From the NCBI GenBank assembly GCA_017458145.1, contig JAFTGA010000029.1, forward strand, positions 1 through 40,574: 40,574 nucleotides of DNA, written 5' to 3'. Source of the stretch: Bacteroidales bacterium (lineage in GTDB: Bacteria; Bacteroidota; Bacteroidia; Bacteroidales; UBA932). The position numbers and the translations under genes were made by a program. The notes under the pieces are model-generated. The model saw only the letters and a list, made by a program, of their open reading frames with translations, was not told where the DNA came from and did no database searches. Of this stretch, positions 8,333 through 17,017 are shown one piece after another. How positions within the stretch are numbered: position 1 is the first letter of the stretch; each line of letters starts with the position of its first letter.

Positions 8333-8367
8333 GGGACCCGCGCCCGGACTTGACAGGGCGCGGGCCC
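8333..8367 (+). terminator. Hairpin terminator after pheS
   Basis: A GC-rich inverted repeat, CCCGCGCCC...GGGCGCGGG, with an outer GGG/CCC extension lies seven bases after the pheS stop. The tail (TGTGTTCTTG) is only moderately T-rich, so termination may be partial and the queuosine genes could be reached by read-through. Confidence 0.65.
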
Positions 8368-8401
8368 TGTGTTCTTGAAACCACGTAAAAAACAAGAAAA
8401 A

Positions 8402-9100
8402 ATGTCAAAAAAAGTTTTCACTCCCAGATTTCTGGTGATGGCGGTCACGCTCATCGTCTGCCTGATCACCTCCAATTTCTTCGTCCCGCGCCTCTGGCAG
8501 GTTGCCGGGCTTCCCCTGCAGCTTTCCGGCGCCGTCCTGCTGTTCCCCGTGTCCTACATCCTCAATGACTGTATCACGGAGGTGTATGGCTACCGCAAGG
8601 CCCGGATGGTCATCTGGCTGGCCTTCCTGCTCAGCCTGTTCGTGTCGCTGATGGCCCAGCTGGTCTGCTGGCTGCCGGCGCCGCTCCAGGAGAACAGCCG
8701 GCCCATCGCTGAGAGCTTCAATTCCCTGTTCGCGATGGTCCCCAAGACGGCCGTCACCTCGCTGGTCGCCTTCTTCTGCGGATCCACGGTCAATGCCTGG
8801 ATCATGAGCCGGATGAAGGTCAGTTCGCAGGGCCGCGCCTTCGGCCTGCGCGCCATCCTCTCCTCGCTCGGCGGCGAGATCCTGGATTCCGCGATTTTTT
8901 TCCCGATCGTCTTCTGGGGTATCCTCTCCCTGCCCGAGGCTCTCAAGCTCGCGGCCCTGCAGGTCTGTGCCAAGATCCTCTACGAGATCATCGTACTGCC
9001 GTTTACGACCTGGTTCGTCGGCCACGTCAAGCGGGTGGAAGAAATTGATACCTTCGACGAGAATATCTCTTACAACCCTTTCAGAATCAAAGATATTTAA
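8402..9100 (+). CDS. yhhQ: Queuosine precursor transporter (YhhQ/VUT family)
   Basis: A 232-residue integral membrane protein of the VUT/YhhQ family with about six hydrophobic helices, including FLVMAVTLIVCLITSNFF and LQLSGAVLLFPVSYILNDCI. The family signature SYILNDCITEVYGYRKAR (about residues 48-65) and a later LGGEILDSAIFFPIVFW are present. The family imports queuosine precursors such as preQ0/preQ1. An upstream GTG at 8369 is in frame but lies at the foot of the pheS terminator hairpin, so I prefer ATG 8402. Only three bases separate it from queF, which supports a role in tRNA queuosine supply. No preQ1 riboswitch could be recognised upstream. Confidence 0.9.
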   Translation: MSKKVFTPRFLVMAVTLIVCLITSNFFVPRLWQVAGLPLQLSGAVLLFPVSYILNDCITEVYGYRKARMVIWLAFLLSLFVSLMAQLVCWLPAPLQENSRPIAESFNSLFAMVPKTAVTSLVAFFCGSTVNAWIMSRMKVSSQGRAFGLRAILSSLGGEILDSAIFFPIVFWGILSLPEALKLAALQVCAKILYEIIVLPFTTWFVGHVKRVEEIDTFDENISYNPFRIKDI

Positions 9101-9103
9101 GAT

Positions 9104-9559
9104 ATGGACAGAAGTTCCGACGGCCTGCAGTCCCTGGGCCACCAGACCCCTTACAGCCAGAACTACGATCCCGGCGTGCTCGAGACGTTCGAGAACAAGC
9201 ACCGGGACAACGATTACTGGGTGCGCTTCAACTGCCCCGAGTTCACGACCCTCTGCCCCATTACCGGGCAGCCGGATTTTGCGGAGATCCGCATCAGCTA
9301 CATCCCTGACGTGCGGATGGTGGAGAGCAAGAGCCTCAAGCTCTATCTCTTCAGTTTCCGCAGCCACGGCGACTTCCACGAGGATTGCGTGAACACGATC
9401 ATGAAGGACCTGATCGCCTTGATGGATCCCAAGTACATCGAGGTCACAGGCTTCTTTACCCCGCGTGGCGGCATCTCCATCTATCCCTACGCCAATTACG
9501 GCCGTCCGGGCACGAAATACGAGGCCCTCGCGCAGCAGCGTTTCGCGGTCCACGAATAG
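9104..9559 (+). CDS. queF: NADPH-dependent 7-cyano-7-deazaguanine reductase QueF, type I
   Basis: A 151-residue enzyme of the tunnel-fold family that reduces preQ0 to preQ1 with NADPH in queuosine biosynthesis. The QueF motif is clear: the nucleophilic Cys in [13 protein letters not shown] (about residue 51), the [13 protein letters not shown] signature and HGDFHEDC. Its length is that of unimodular (type I) QueF. It is the second gene of a two-gene unit with the precursor transporter, sharing transcription through a 3-bp gap. The other queuosine genes (queC, queD, queE, tgt, queA) are not in view. The 178-bp gap after it holds a large palindromic repeat and the promoter of the SDR gene. Confidence 0.95.
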   Translation: MDRSSDGLQSLGHQTPYSQNYDPGVLETFENKHRDNDYWVRFNCPEFTTLCPITGQPDFAEIRISYIPDVRMVESKSLKLYLFSFRSHGDFHEDCVNTIMKDLIALMDPKYIEVTGFFTPRGGISIYPYANYGRPGTKYEALAQQRFAVHE

Positions 9560-9573
9560 ACCCGGCGCTGTTT

Positions 9574-9665
9574 CGACGAGCGGAGTCTTCCAGACGGGCG
9601 GCCGGAAATTATTTTTCGGACAAGTTTGCCGAAAAACCAGTTTCCGCTCCGCTTTCCGCTCGTCG
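9574..9665. repeat. Palindromic element, copy A (intergenic)
   Basis: A 49-nt core (9604-9652) is an imperfect palindrome: outer arms GGAAATT/AGTTTCC, inner arms TTTTTCGG/CCGAAAAA (perfect, 8 bp) and loop ACAAGTTTG. The core matches 17271-17319 (other strand, inside trpC) at 44 of 49 positions. A further perfect 11-bp inverted repeat, CGACGAGCGGA (9574-9584) and TCCGCTCGTCG (9655-9665), encloses it. The copy lies between the queF stop and the SDR promoter and could also end queF transcription. Confidence 0.85.
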
Positions 9666-9680
9666 CGAAGAGTACCCGGA

Positions 9681-9710
9681 TTGGATTCGTCGGGAATATT
9701 TAGTATCTTG
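9681..9710 (+). promoter_or_regulatory. Promoter of the SDR gene
   Basis: TTG at 9681-9683 and TATCTTG at 9704-9710 stand 20 bp apart, a close match to the TTG-N19/20-TAnnTTTG pattern. The predicted transcript starts near 9715 and has a leader of about 23 nt before ATG 9738. Confidence 0.55.
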
Positions 9711-9737
9711 CAGAACTAAAACTACTATCCTGTCATA

Positions 9738-10508
9738 ATGAAGAATTATTTCGATCTCACGGGACGCGTCGCTGTCGTAACCGGCGCTTCCACCGGCCTG
9801 GGCCTGCAGATGGCCAAGGCTTTCGCCAGCCAGAGCGCCAACCTGGTGCTCCTCGCCCGCCGCATGAACCTCCTGGAAGAGAACGCCAAAGCCATCACCG
9901 CCGAGTTCGGCGTGGAGGTCCTGCCGTTCGCCTGCGACATCACCGACACGGAGAAAGTCAAGGCGGCCGTCGCCGCCACGATGGAGCGTTTCGGCCGCGT
10001 GGACATCCTGATGAACAACGCCGGCACGGGTGCCACCGGTCCCGCCGAGGAAATTACCGACGAGCAGTTCAAGAAGGAGATGGACATCGACCTGTTCGGC
10101 ACCTTCAACTGCGCCCGGGAGTTCGGCAAGGAGATGATCAAGGCCGGCTACGGCCGCGTCATCAACATCGCGTCGATGTACGGCCTGGTGGGCAACCTCA
10201 TCGTGGGATCCGCCCCGTATCACGCTGCCAAGGGCGGCGTGGTGAACCTGACGCGCGCCCTCGCCGCCGAGTGGGGCAAATACGGCATCACGGTCAACAG
10301 CATCTGCCCGGGCTACTTCTATACCGACCTGACGACCGCCACCCTGGATTCCGACTATTTCCAGGCCATCGCCAAGAACAGTATCCCGATGGCCCGCTAC
10401 GGCAAGGAAGGAGAACTCGACACCTGCGCCCTCTTCCTCGCTTCTCCGGCATCCACCTACGTCAACGGCCAGAACATCGCCGTGGACGGCGGCTATACCT
10501 GCATATAG
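9738..10508 (+). CDS. Short-chain dehydrogenase/reductase (gluconate 5-dehydrogenase-like)
   Basis: A 256-residue classical SDR enzyme. The Rossmann glycine motif TGASTGLG (about residues 15-22), the NNAG motif, and the catalytic Tyr161 and Lys165 of YHAAK are all present. An acidic residue closely following the second beta strand is not seen (LLARRMN), which favours NADP(H). The closest general resemblance is to SDRs annotated as gluconate 5-dehydrogenase, KduD-like or 3-oxoacyl-ACP reductase. The substrate cannot be told from sequence and no pathway genes adjoin it. It appears monocistronic, with a promoter at 9681-9710 and a terminator at 10528-10572. Confidence 0.88.
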   Translation: MKNYFDLTGRVAVVTGASTGLGLQMAKAFASQSANLVLLARRMNLLEENAKAITAEFGVEVLPFACDITDTEKVKAAVAATMERFGRVDILMNNAGTGATGPAEEITDEQFKKEMDIDLFGTFNCAREFGKEMIKAGYGRVINIASMYGLVGNLIVGSAPYHAAKGGVVNLTRALAAEWGKYGITVNSICPGYFYTDLTTATLDSDYFQAIAKNSIPMARYGKEGELDTCALFLASPASTYVNGQNIAVDGGYTCI

Positions 10509-10527
10509 CAAGACCTGTCCGCCCCAT

Positions 10528-10572
10528 CAGCCACCCGGCCGAATCGCGGGAGCGAAGCGGCCGGGTTGGCTG
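10528..10572 (+). terminator. Intrinsic terminator after the SDR gene
   Basis: CAGCC-A-CCCGGCCG pairs with CGGCCGGG-TT-GGCTG around a 17-nt loop, followed shortly by a T-run (GATTTTGGGCTTTTTT). It is strong and well placed 19 bp after the stop codon. Confidence 0.8.
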
Positions 10573-10785
10573 ATTTTGGGCTTTTTTCGCTCAGGCGGCG
10601 GCCGGCCCGACGCGCGTCCGGCGCACGGACCGCCGCAATCAACAGAAAACGGGTAATAAAATAAAAGAATAAACGGACTAATAGTTATAAATAATAATTA
10701 ATCGAATAAATTAAGCGGTTTTCTGATTTTTTACGGTTAAATATCAATTAGTTATAAAAACGTTTTTATTAATGAAATTTTTGAC

Positions 10786-10793
10786 TATCTTTG
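10786..10793 (+). promoter_or_regulatory. Promoter (-7 box) of acn-icd-gltA
   Basis: TATCTTTG is a perfect -7 box; the -33 region is T-rich (CGTTTTTATT) without a clean TTG. The predicted start is near 10797, giving a leader of about 76 nt. The rest of the 300-bp gap between the SDR terminator and acn consists of a GC-rich stretch (10580-10635) and about 150 bp of A/T-rich DNA (10640-10785), in which I see no gene. Confidence 0.55.
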
Positions 10794-10872
10794 TGCCTGT
10801 CAGTTCCCGGTCCACTTGGGGCGGATGACGGGAGCGCGGTTAGTCAGTAGTGTTTTTTGGTTAGAAGACCGT

Positions 10873-13068
10873 ATGTTCGATTTGGACAACGTAAAGTCCT
10901 TCTATAAGGACTATGGGAAGCGTGTCGCTGCCGTCCGGCGTATGCTGGGACGGCCGCTGACGCTTTCTGAAAAGATTCTGTTTTCCCACGTGTACAATCC
11001 CGATGATCTCCGTCCACTGCGGCGCCTGGAGGATTTCGGTGAGTTCCGCCCCGATCGCGTGGCGATGCAGGATGCGACGGCGCAGATGGCTCTGCTGCAG
11101 TTCATGAGTACGGGGCGGGATGCCGTCAGCGTACCCGCGACTGTCCATTGCGACCACCTGGTCTGCGCCTGTAACGGGGCGGAGGAGGACCTGGCGGATG
11201 CGCAGCGCAGCAATGCCGAAGTCTATGATTTCCTGGCATCTGCTTCGGCCCGCTACGGGATCGGCTTCTGGAAGCCCGGTGCCGGGATCATCCATCAGAT
11301 CGTGCTGGAAAATTATGCTTTCCCCGGCGGAATGTTGGTCGGCACGGATTCCCACACGCCCAATGCCGGCGGCATGGGGATGCTGGCCATCGGCGTGGGC
11401 GGCGCGGACGCCGTGGACGTGTTGACCGGGATGCCCTGGGAGTTGCGCCTGCCGCGTCTGATCGGCGTTCGCCTGACCGGCTCCCTCAAGGGCTGGGCCT
11501 CCCCCAAGGACGTGATCCTCAAGCTGGCGGGCCTGCTGACCGTCAAGGGCGGCACCAATGCCATTCTCGAATACTTCGGCCCCGGGACGGAGAACCTGTC
11601 CTGCACCGGCAAGGCTACGATCTGCAACATGGGCGCGGAGGTGGGCGCCACGAGCTCCATCTTCCCCTTTGGGGTCCACATTGCCGAGTATCTGATGGCC
11701 ACCGGCCGTGCGGAGGTGGCCGCGATGGCCTCTTCCGTGAGCGAGGAACTCCGCGCCGACGATGCCGTGGTCATGCATCCGGAGAAATTCTACGACGAGG
11801 TGGTGCAGATCAACCTGTCTGAGCTGGAGCCTTATATCAACGGCCCCTTCACCCCGGATGCGGCTTGTCCCGTCAGCGGCATGAAGGACCGCCAGGCGCA
11901 GGAGCGTTTCCCGCACCGCGTGGAAGTGAGCCTGATCGGTTCCTGCACCAATTCCTCCTACCAGGACCTGGCCCGGGCGGCCTCTGTCGCACGCGGTGCC
12001 CTGGATGCCGGCCTGAAGCCGAAGGCGAAACTGATCGTCATTCCGGGCAGCGCGCAGATCCGCGCCACCGCCGAACGGGACGGCCTGCTGGACACGCTCC
12101 GCGAGGCCGGGGCCCTGGTGATGGCCAATGCCTGCGGCCCCTGCATCGGACAGTGGGAGCGGCAGACCGACGATCCGGTGCGCCGCAACTCCATCGTGAC
12201 GAGTTTCAACCGGAATTTCTCGAAACGGGCGGACGGCAACCCCAATACGCACGCGTTCATCGCCTCGCCGGAGATGGCCGTGGCGCTCGCCTTCGCCGGC
12301 GTGCTGGACTACGATCCGCGGGTGGATACCGTGGACGGCGTGTGGCTTCAGGCTCCGCGCGGCAACGAGCTGCCGCCACGCGGCTTTGTGGGCGACACTT
12401 CCGGCTACGTGGCTCCGGCGCCCGGCAGCCCGGAACCGGTGATCCGTCCGGACAGCGCGCGCCTGCAGCGCCTGGTACCGTTCGCTCCCTGGGACGGCCG
12501 GGATTTCGAGGACCTGCCGCTGCTGATCAAGGTTAAGGGCAAGTGTACCACCGATCACATCTCGATGGCCGGCCCCTGGCTGAAGTTCCGCGGCCACCTG
12601 GAGAACATTTCCGACAACCTGCTGCTCGGCGCCGTGGATGCCTTCACCGGCAAATCCGGCCCCGTGGCCCCGCGTGCAAAAGAACTGCGCGACGCCGGCA
12701 CAGGCAGCATCGTCGTGGCGGAAGACAACTATGGCGAGGGATCCAGCCGCGAGCATGCGGCGATGGAGCCCCGCTTCCTGGGGGTGCGCGCCGTGCTCGC
12801 CAAAAGTTTCGCGCGCATCCACGAGACCAATCTCAAGAAGCAGGGCGTCCTGGCCCTGACCTTCGCGGATCCGGCCGACTACGCCAGGGTGCGTGCCGAA
12901 GACCGGCTGGACGTCCGCTGCGCCGGCATGGCACCCGGACAGCCCGTTGCCGTGGTCCTGCACCATGCCGACGGCTCGCAGGAGAGCATCCTGGCGCGTC
13001 ACAGTTACACTCCGCAGCAGATCGCCTGGTTCCGGGCGGGCTCTGCCCTCAATACCCTGTCGAAATGA
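10873..13068 (+). CDS. acn: Aconitate hydratase
   Basis: A 731-residue aconitase of the mitochondrial-like type found in Bacteroidota. The [4Fe-4S] ligands are Cys358 (LIGSCTNSS), Cys421 and Cys424 ([11 protein letters not shown]); the 63- and 3-residue spacing equals that of mitochondrial aconitase. The C-terminal swivel domain starts near [17 protein letters not shown] and contains [16 protein letters not shown]. It interconverts citrate and isocitrate. I use ATG 10873 (MFDLDNVK) because the 19 codons upstream are not conserved-looking. The stop overlaps the icd start as ATGA (13065-13068), so the genes are translationally coupled; with icd and gltA it makes the citrate-to-2-oxoglutarate branch for glutamate synthesis. 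Confidence 0.95.
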   Translation: MFDLDNVKSFYKDYGKRVAAVRRMLGRPLTLSEKILFSHVYNPDDLRPLRRLEDFGEFRPDRVAMQDATAQMALLQFMSTGRDAVSVPATVHCDHLVCACNGAEEDLADAQRSNAEVYDFLASASARYGIGFWKPGAGIIHQIVLENYAFPGGMLVGTDSHTPNAGGMGMLAIGVGGADAVDVLTGMPWELRLPRLIGVRLTGSLKGWASPKDVILKLAGLLTVKGGTNAILEYFGPGTENLSCTGKATICNMGAEVGATSSIFPFGVHIAEYLMATGRAEVAAMASSVSEELRADDAVVMHPEKFYDEVVQINLSELEPYINGPFTPDAACPVSGMKDRQAQERFPHRVEVSLIGSCTNSSYQDLARAASVARGALDAGLKPKAKLIVIPGSAQIRATAERDGLLDTLREAGALVMANACGPCIGQWERQTDDPVRRNSIVTSFNRNFSKRADGNPNTHAFIASPEMAVALAFAGVLDYDPRVDTVDGVWLQAPRGNELPPRGFVGDTSGYVAPAPGSPEPVIRPDSARLQRLVPFAPWDGRDFEDLPLLIKVKGKCTTDHISMAGPWLKFRGHLENISDNLLLGAVDAFTGKSGPVAPRAKELRDAGTGSIVVAEDNYGEGSSREHAAMEPRFLGVRAVLAKSFARIHETNLKKQGVLALTFADPADYARVRAEDRLDVRCAGMAPGQPVAVVLHHADGSQESILARHSYTPQQIAWFRAGSALNTLSK

Positions 13069-14207
13069 TCACGAAGACGATTCCCTACATCCCCGGCGAC
13101 GGCGTGGGACCCGAGGTGACCACCGCGATGCGCCGCATCCTGGACGCCGCGGTCGCGAAGGCCTACGGTGGCGCCCGCAGACTCGAATGGATGGAACTCC
13201 CCGCCGGACAAAAAGCCTTCGATACCCTTGGCACCTGGCTTCCGGATGAGACTGTGCGGGCATTCCGGGACCACAAAATCGGCATCAAGGGGCCGCTCAC
13301 GACTCCGGTGGGCGGAGGCATCCGCTCCCTCAACGTGGCCCTGCGCCAGGGGCTTGACCTCTATGTCTGCCTGCGCCCGGTGCGCTGGTTCCAGGGCGTC
13401 ATCTCGCCGGTGAAGCATCCCGAGCGAGTGGATATGGTGATCTTCCGGGAGAACACCGAGGACATCTACGCCGGCATTGAATGGGAGGCCGGCACGCCCC
13501 AGGCGGAGAAATTCGGCCGTTTCCTGCGCGAGGAGATGGGTGTGGACAAGGTCCGCTTCCCGGAGAGTTCCTCCTACGGGGTGAAGCCCGTCTCGCGTGA
13601 GGGCACGCGCCGGCTCGTCCGCGCCGCCTGCCGCTATGCGCTCGACCACGGCCGCCCCTCCGTCACGCTGGTGCACAAGGGCAACATCATGAAATACACC
13701 GAAGGCGGCTTCAAGCGCTGGGGCTACGAGCTTGCGCAGGAAGAATTCGGGGCGGAGATCGCCTCGGGCCGCCTCGTTATCAAGGACTGCATCGCCGACG
13801 CCTTCCTGCAGAACGCCCTGCTCCGGCCGGAGGACTATTCGGTGATCGCCACGCTCAACCTCAACGGCGACTACATCTCCGATATGCTGGCCGCGCAGGT
13901 CGGCGGCATCGGGATCGCGCCGGGCGCCAACATCAATTACGACACCGGCGCCGCCCTGTTCGAGGCCACGCACGGTACGGCCCCGGACATTGCCGGACAG
14001 GACCTGGCGAACCCCTGTTCCAACCTGCTCTCCGGCGTGATGATGCTGGAGCACTTGGGTTGGAATGAAGCCGGAACGCTCATTACCGCCGCGCTGGAGC
14101 GATCCTTCTCGGCGGGCTTTGCCACGGCGGATCTCGCCCGCCTGATGCCGGACGGCAAGCCGCTTGGCACCGTCGCTTTCACGGACCATATCCTCTCGCT
14201 GCTATGA
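13065..14207 (+). CDS. icd: Isocitrate dehydrogenase, NAD-type specificity residues
   Basis: A 380-residue isocitrate/isopropylmalate dehydrogenase family enzyme. Substrate-binding Ser88 in [13 protein letters not shown] corresponds to Ser113 of E. coli Icd, and [16 protein letters not shown] is diagnostic for isocitrate dehydrogenase. In the cofactor loop, E. coli Icd has Lys344-Tyr345...Val351; here the same segment reads [15 protein letters not shown], with Asp308, Ile309 and Ala315 at those positions. This is the combination found in NAD-dependent enzymes, so I predict NAD rather than NADP as cofactor. It is about 35 residues shorter than E. coli Icd. The frame remains open far upstream inside acn, but ATG 13065 starts the conserved N-terminus. 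Both ends overlap neighbours by four bases (acn, gltA). Confidence 0.93.
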   Translation: MITKTIPYIPGDGVGPEVTTAMRRILDAAVAKAYGGARRLEWMELPAGQKAFDTLGTWLPDETVRAFRDHKIGIKGPLTTPVGGGIRSLNVALRQGLDLYVCLRPVRWFQGVISPVKHPERVDMVIFRENTEDIYAGIEWEAGTPQAEKFGRFLREEMGVDKVRFPESSSYGVKPVSREGTRRLVRAACRYALDHGRPSVTLVHKGNIMKYTEGGFKRWGYELAQEEFGAEIASGRLVIKDCIADAFLQNALLRPEDYSVIATLNLNGDYISDMLAAQVGGIGIAPGANINYDTGAALFEATHGTAPDIAGQDLANPCSNLLSGVMMLEHLGWNEAGTLITAALERSFSAGFATADLARLMPDGKPLGTVAFTDHILSLL

Positions 14208-15562
14208 CCACCAAGACCAAGAAGGAATATCTCATCTACAAGCTCTCCGACGAGATGAAGGGGAGCACGCGGATGGACGCCGCCCTGTTCAAGAAGCTGG
14301 ACGTCAAGCGCGGCCTGCGCAACGAAGACGGCACCGGCGTGCTCGTCGGCCTGACGAACATCGGCAACGTCGTGGGTTACGAGCGCGCGGCGGACGGCAG
14401 CATCGTCCCGATCGAGGGGGAATTGTATTTCCGCGGCTACGAAGTCAAGGACCTGGTCCACGCCATCATGGCCGAGAAGCGTTTCGGCTACGAGGAGATC
14501 TGCTTCCTGCTGCTTTCCGGGCGCCTTCCGGACGCGGAGGAGCTGCAGTCCTTCAAGGACCTGATTTTCGAGAACATGCCCCTGGAGCAGAAGACCATCC
14601 TGCACATCATCGAGATGGAGGGGGACGACATCATGAACATCCTGGCACGCAGCGTGATGGAGTTCTATACCTTCGACGAGAATCCGGACGACGTGTCCCG
14701 TGACAACCTGATGCGCCAGAGCATCGAGCTGATCTCCAAGTTCCCGACCACCATCGCCTATGCGTTCAATATGTACCGGCACCACCACCATGGCCGCTCG
14801 CTGCACATCCGCGACGCGCAGCCGGGCTTGTCGCTGGCGGAGAATTTTCTCTACATGCTCAAGGGGGCCGACTACACGCCGCTGGACGCCCGCACGCTCG
14901 ACTTGCTGCTGATCCTGCATTCCGAGCACGGCGGCGGCAACAATTCCACTTTCACGGTGCGCGTGACCTCCTCCACCGGCACGGACACCTTCTCGTCCAT
15001 CGCCGCGGGCATCGGCTCGCTCAAGGGTCCCAAGCACGGCGGCGCCAACCTCAAGGTCTGCGACATGATCGCCTTCATGAAGGAGGAGATCGGCGACTGG
15101 AACGACGAGGAGGAGATCGCCTCCTGCGTACGCCGGCTGCTTGCCGGCGAGGCGTTCGACCGTTCCGGCCTGATCTACGGCATCGGCCATGCGGTCTATA
15201 CGAAATCCGATCCGCGCGCCGTGCTGCTCAAGGAGATGGCCCGGGAGCTGGCCGTCGAGAAGGGGCGCCTGTCGGAATTCGAGTTCATGGAACTCATCGA
15301 GAAGGTGGCCATCGAGACGATCTACGCCGTCAAGGGGAAGGGCAAGACCCTCTGCGCCAACGTCGATTTCTATTCCGGCTTCGTCTATGACCTGATCGGC
15401 ATCCCGCGCGAGATCTACACCCCGCTCTTCGCCATGGCGAGGATCGTGGGCTGGTGCGCCCACCGCAATGAGGAACTCAACTTCGAGGGCCGCCGCATCA
15501 TCCGCCCCGCCTACCGCTGCGTCACCGACGCCCAGACTTATATCGCAATGAAGGACCGGTAG
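14204..15562 (+). CDS. gltA: Citrate synthase
   Basis: A 452-residue citrate synthase of the large Bacteroidota/eukaryote-like type. Catalytic residues are His242 (LHSEHGGG), His329 ([13 protein letters not shown]) and Asp388 (NVDFYSGF). It condenses acetyl-CoA and oxaloacetate to citrate, the first step of the branch completed by acn and icd. The start ATG overlaps the icd stop (ATGA), and the stop TAG (15560-15562) touches a hairpin shared with the convergent trp operon. No genes for 2-oxoglutarate oxidation are nearby, so the unit probably serves biosynthesis. Confidence 0.95.
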   Translation: MTTKTKKEYLIYKLSDEMKGSTRMDAALFKKLDVKRGLRNEDGTGVLVGLTNIGNVVGYERAADGSIVPIEGELYFRGYEVKDLVHAIMAEKRFGYEEICFLLLSGRLPDAEELQSFKDLIFENMPLEQKTILHIIEMEGDDIMNILARSVMEFYTFDENPDDVSRDNLMRQSIELISKFPTTIAYAFNMYRHHHHGRSLHIRDAQPGLSLAENFLYMLKGADYTPLDARTLDLLLILHSEHGGGNNSTFTVRVTSSTGTDTFSSIAAGIGSLKGPKHGGANLKVCDMIAFMKEEIGDWNDEEEIASCVRRLLAGEAFDRSGLIYGIGHAVYTKSDPRAVLLKEMARELAVEKGRLSEFEFMELIEKVAIETIYAVKGKGKTLCANVDFYSGFVYDLIGIPREIYTPLFAMARIVGWCAHRNEELNFEGRRIIRPAYRCVTDAQTYIAMKDR

Positions 15563-15612
15563 GAGATTCCGGGATTCGTTGTTCGTCATTCCGGGCTTGA
15601 CCCGGAATCTCC
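15562..15612. terminator. Bidirectional terminator, palindrome copy 4
   Basis: A perfect 12-bp inverted repeat, GGAGATTCCGGG (15562-15573) and CCCGGAATCTCC (15601-15612), spans the 23 bp between gltA and trpA and reaches into both stop regions. Inside it lies a GTCATTCCGGG-N5-CCCGGAAT repeat (15585-15609) that can form its own 8-bp hairpin. There is no clear T-run, so termination might need Rho or the collision of convergent polymerases. Confidence 0.65.
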
Positions 15613-16389
15613 TCCAAGACCGATATCCCCCTTCAAGCGCCGGATGGCACTGAGGGCGTCGCCGTCGGCTTCCTTGAGCAGGGTGACGAAGCGGCTGCCG
15701 ATGATGCCGCCGCTGGCGTAGGAGCAGGCGGCATCGAAGGTCTGCTTGTTGCTGATGCCGAATCCGACCATGCGCGGGATGCGCAGGTGCATGTCTTCGA
15801 TGCGTTGGAAGTAAGCCTGTTTCTGCGCGTCGAAGTTTTTTTGCGCGCCGGTCGTGGCGGCAGAGGAGACCATGTAGATGAAGCCGGAGGTGTTCCCGTC
15901 GATCAGGCGCACACGTTCCTCGGAAGTCTCCGGGGTGATCAGCATGATGAAACGCAGGCCATAGCGTTCGGCCACGCCTTTGTAGTTCTCCATATAGTCC
16001 TTGAAAGGCAGGTCCGGGATGATTATCCCGTCCACGCCCACCTCCACGCAGCGCCGGCAGAAGCGCTCGAAGCCGTAGCGGAACACCGGGTTGAGGTAGC
16101 CCATCAGGATGAGGGGGATGTCCACATCGGCGCGGATGCCGTCGAGTTGGGAGAAGAGTTTCTCCAGGGTCATCCCCCCGCGCAGGGCCTGCGCGGCGGC
16201 GTCCTGGATCACGGGGCCGTCTGCCATCGGGTCACTGAACGGGATGCCGATCTCGATCATGTCCACCCCTTCGCGGGCCAGGGTGCGGATCACGTCCGCC
16301 GTGCCGTCAGGCTTGGGCGCTCCGGCGCAGAAGTAGATGGAAAGCAGGCGCCTGGGATCGCTGCTGAAAAGTTGGTCTATGCGATTCAT
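15586..16389 (-). CDS. trpA: Tryptophan synthase alpha subunit
   Basis: A 267-residue TIM-barrel enzyme cleaving indole-3-glycerol phosphate to indole, which is channelled to TrpB. Catalytic Glu and Asp lie in MIEIGIPFSDPMADGPVIQ (about residues 46-58), and the phosphate-binding GFGISN and GIIGSRFV segments follow. The last eight residues (DSGSSPE and stop, preceded by Gly) are encoded by a GTCATTCCGG palindromic repeat rather than by trpA-like sequence, so the natural C-terminus was probably altered when the repeat arrived. It is the last gene of the trpBEGDCFA operon, four bases after trpF, and converges on gltA with 23 bp between the stops. Confidence 0.95.
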   Translation of the reverse strand: MNRIDQLFSSDPRRLLSIYFCAGAPKPDGTADVIRTLAREGVDMIEIGIPFSDPMADGPVIQDAAAQALRGGMTLEKLFSQLDGIRADVDIPLILMGYLNPVFRYGFERFCRRCVEVGVDGIIIPDLPFKDYMENYKGVAERYGLRFIMLITPETSEERVRLIDGNTSGFIYMVSSAATTGAQKNFDAQKQAYFQRIEDMHLRIPRMVGFGISNKQTFDAACSYASGGIIGSRFVTLLKEADGDALSAIRRLKGDIGLGGDSGSSPE

Positions 16390-16393
16390 TGTC

Positions 16394-17017
16394 TTATCGT
16401 TGCAGATTTTCCATAAATATTTCCAATAATTCGGGGTCCTTGATGCCCGGGGCCGTCTCGAAACGGCTGTTGAGGTCGAATCCCGCGAGGAAGGGGTAGA
16501 TGAAGTCGTGGAGAGTCGCCACCATATCCATGCCGATGCCTCCGCTCAGGATGAAGCGGGTCTTCTCCTCGTAGTCGTCCATGACGGACCAGTCGAAGCG
16601 CCGGCCGCTGCCGCCGTGGCCGGGAGTCTTGGTGTCGAACAGGAACAAATCACAGGCCCCTTCGTAGCCGACGACAGTGTTCCGCACGTCTTCGTCGGCG
16701 ATGCCGAAAGCCTTGATGACGCGCAGCCCGTCCTGTTCGCGCAGCCGTGCGCAGAACTCGGGAGACTCGTTGCCGTGAAGCTGGACATACGTGAACCCGA
16801 AGGTCTCGTTGCGGCGGAGGATCTCCTCGCGGGTCGCGTCCACGAAAACGCCCACCCGGCCGGCTTTCCGGGGCAGATAAGTAGGGACCTCCCGCACGAA
16901 TCTCGGTGATCCGGGCCAGAAGATGAAGCCGATCAGGTCCACGCCGAGGGCTTCGACGTCGCGGATGTTCTCTCCTTCGGTCATTCCGCAGACTTTGACG
17001 AGTTTGTTGTTGATCAT
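16394..17017 (-). CDS. trpF: Phosphoribosylanthranilate isomerase
   Basis: A 207-residue single-domain TrpF. The general base Cys lies in VKVCGMTEGENI (Cys10) and the general acid Asp in LFDTKTPGHGGSG (about residue 129); the phosphate site is LSGGIG. It isomerises phosphoribosylanthranilate to CdRP. The start overlaps the trpC stop by four bases (17014-17017) and trpA follows after four bases, so coupling is tight on both sides. Confidence 0.95.
   Translation of the reverse strand: MINNKLVKVCGMTEGENIRDVEALGVDLIGFIFWPGSPRFVREVPTYLPRKAGRVGVFVDATREEILRRNETFGFTYVQLHGNESPEFCARLREQDGLRVIKAFGIADEDVRNTVVGYEGACDLFLFDTKTPGHGGSGRRFDWSVMDDYEEKTRFILSGGIGMDMVATLHDFIYPFLAGFDLNSRFETAPGIKDPELLEIFMENLQR

Noticed and set aside
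8326-8401. A possible preQ1 riboswitch before the queuosine transporter gene
   Set aside because: The hairpin followed by an A-rich tail recalls preQ1-I in outline, but the loop sequence does not match the conserved preQ1-I loop and the stem reads better as the pheS terminator.
8369-8401. GTG start adding 11 codons to the transporter
   Set aside because: The GTG lies in the terminator tail and the extra residues (MFLKPRKKQEK) are not family-like; ATG 8402 gives the expected N-terminus.
12543-13064. N-terminal extension of the Icd frame, or a fusion
   Set aside because: This part of the frame is out-of-phase acn sequence; the conserved Icd N-terminus starts at ATG 13065, which overlaps the acn stop.
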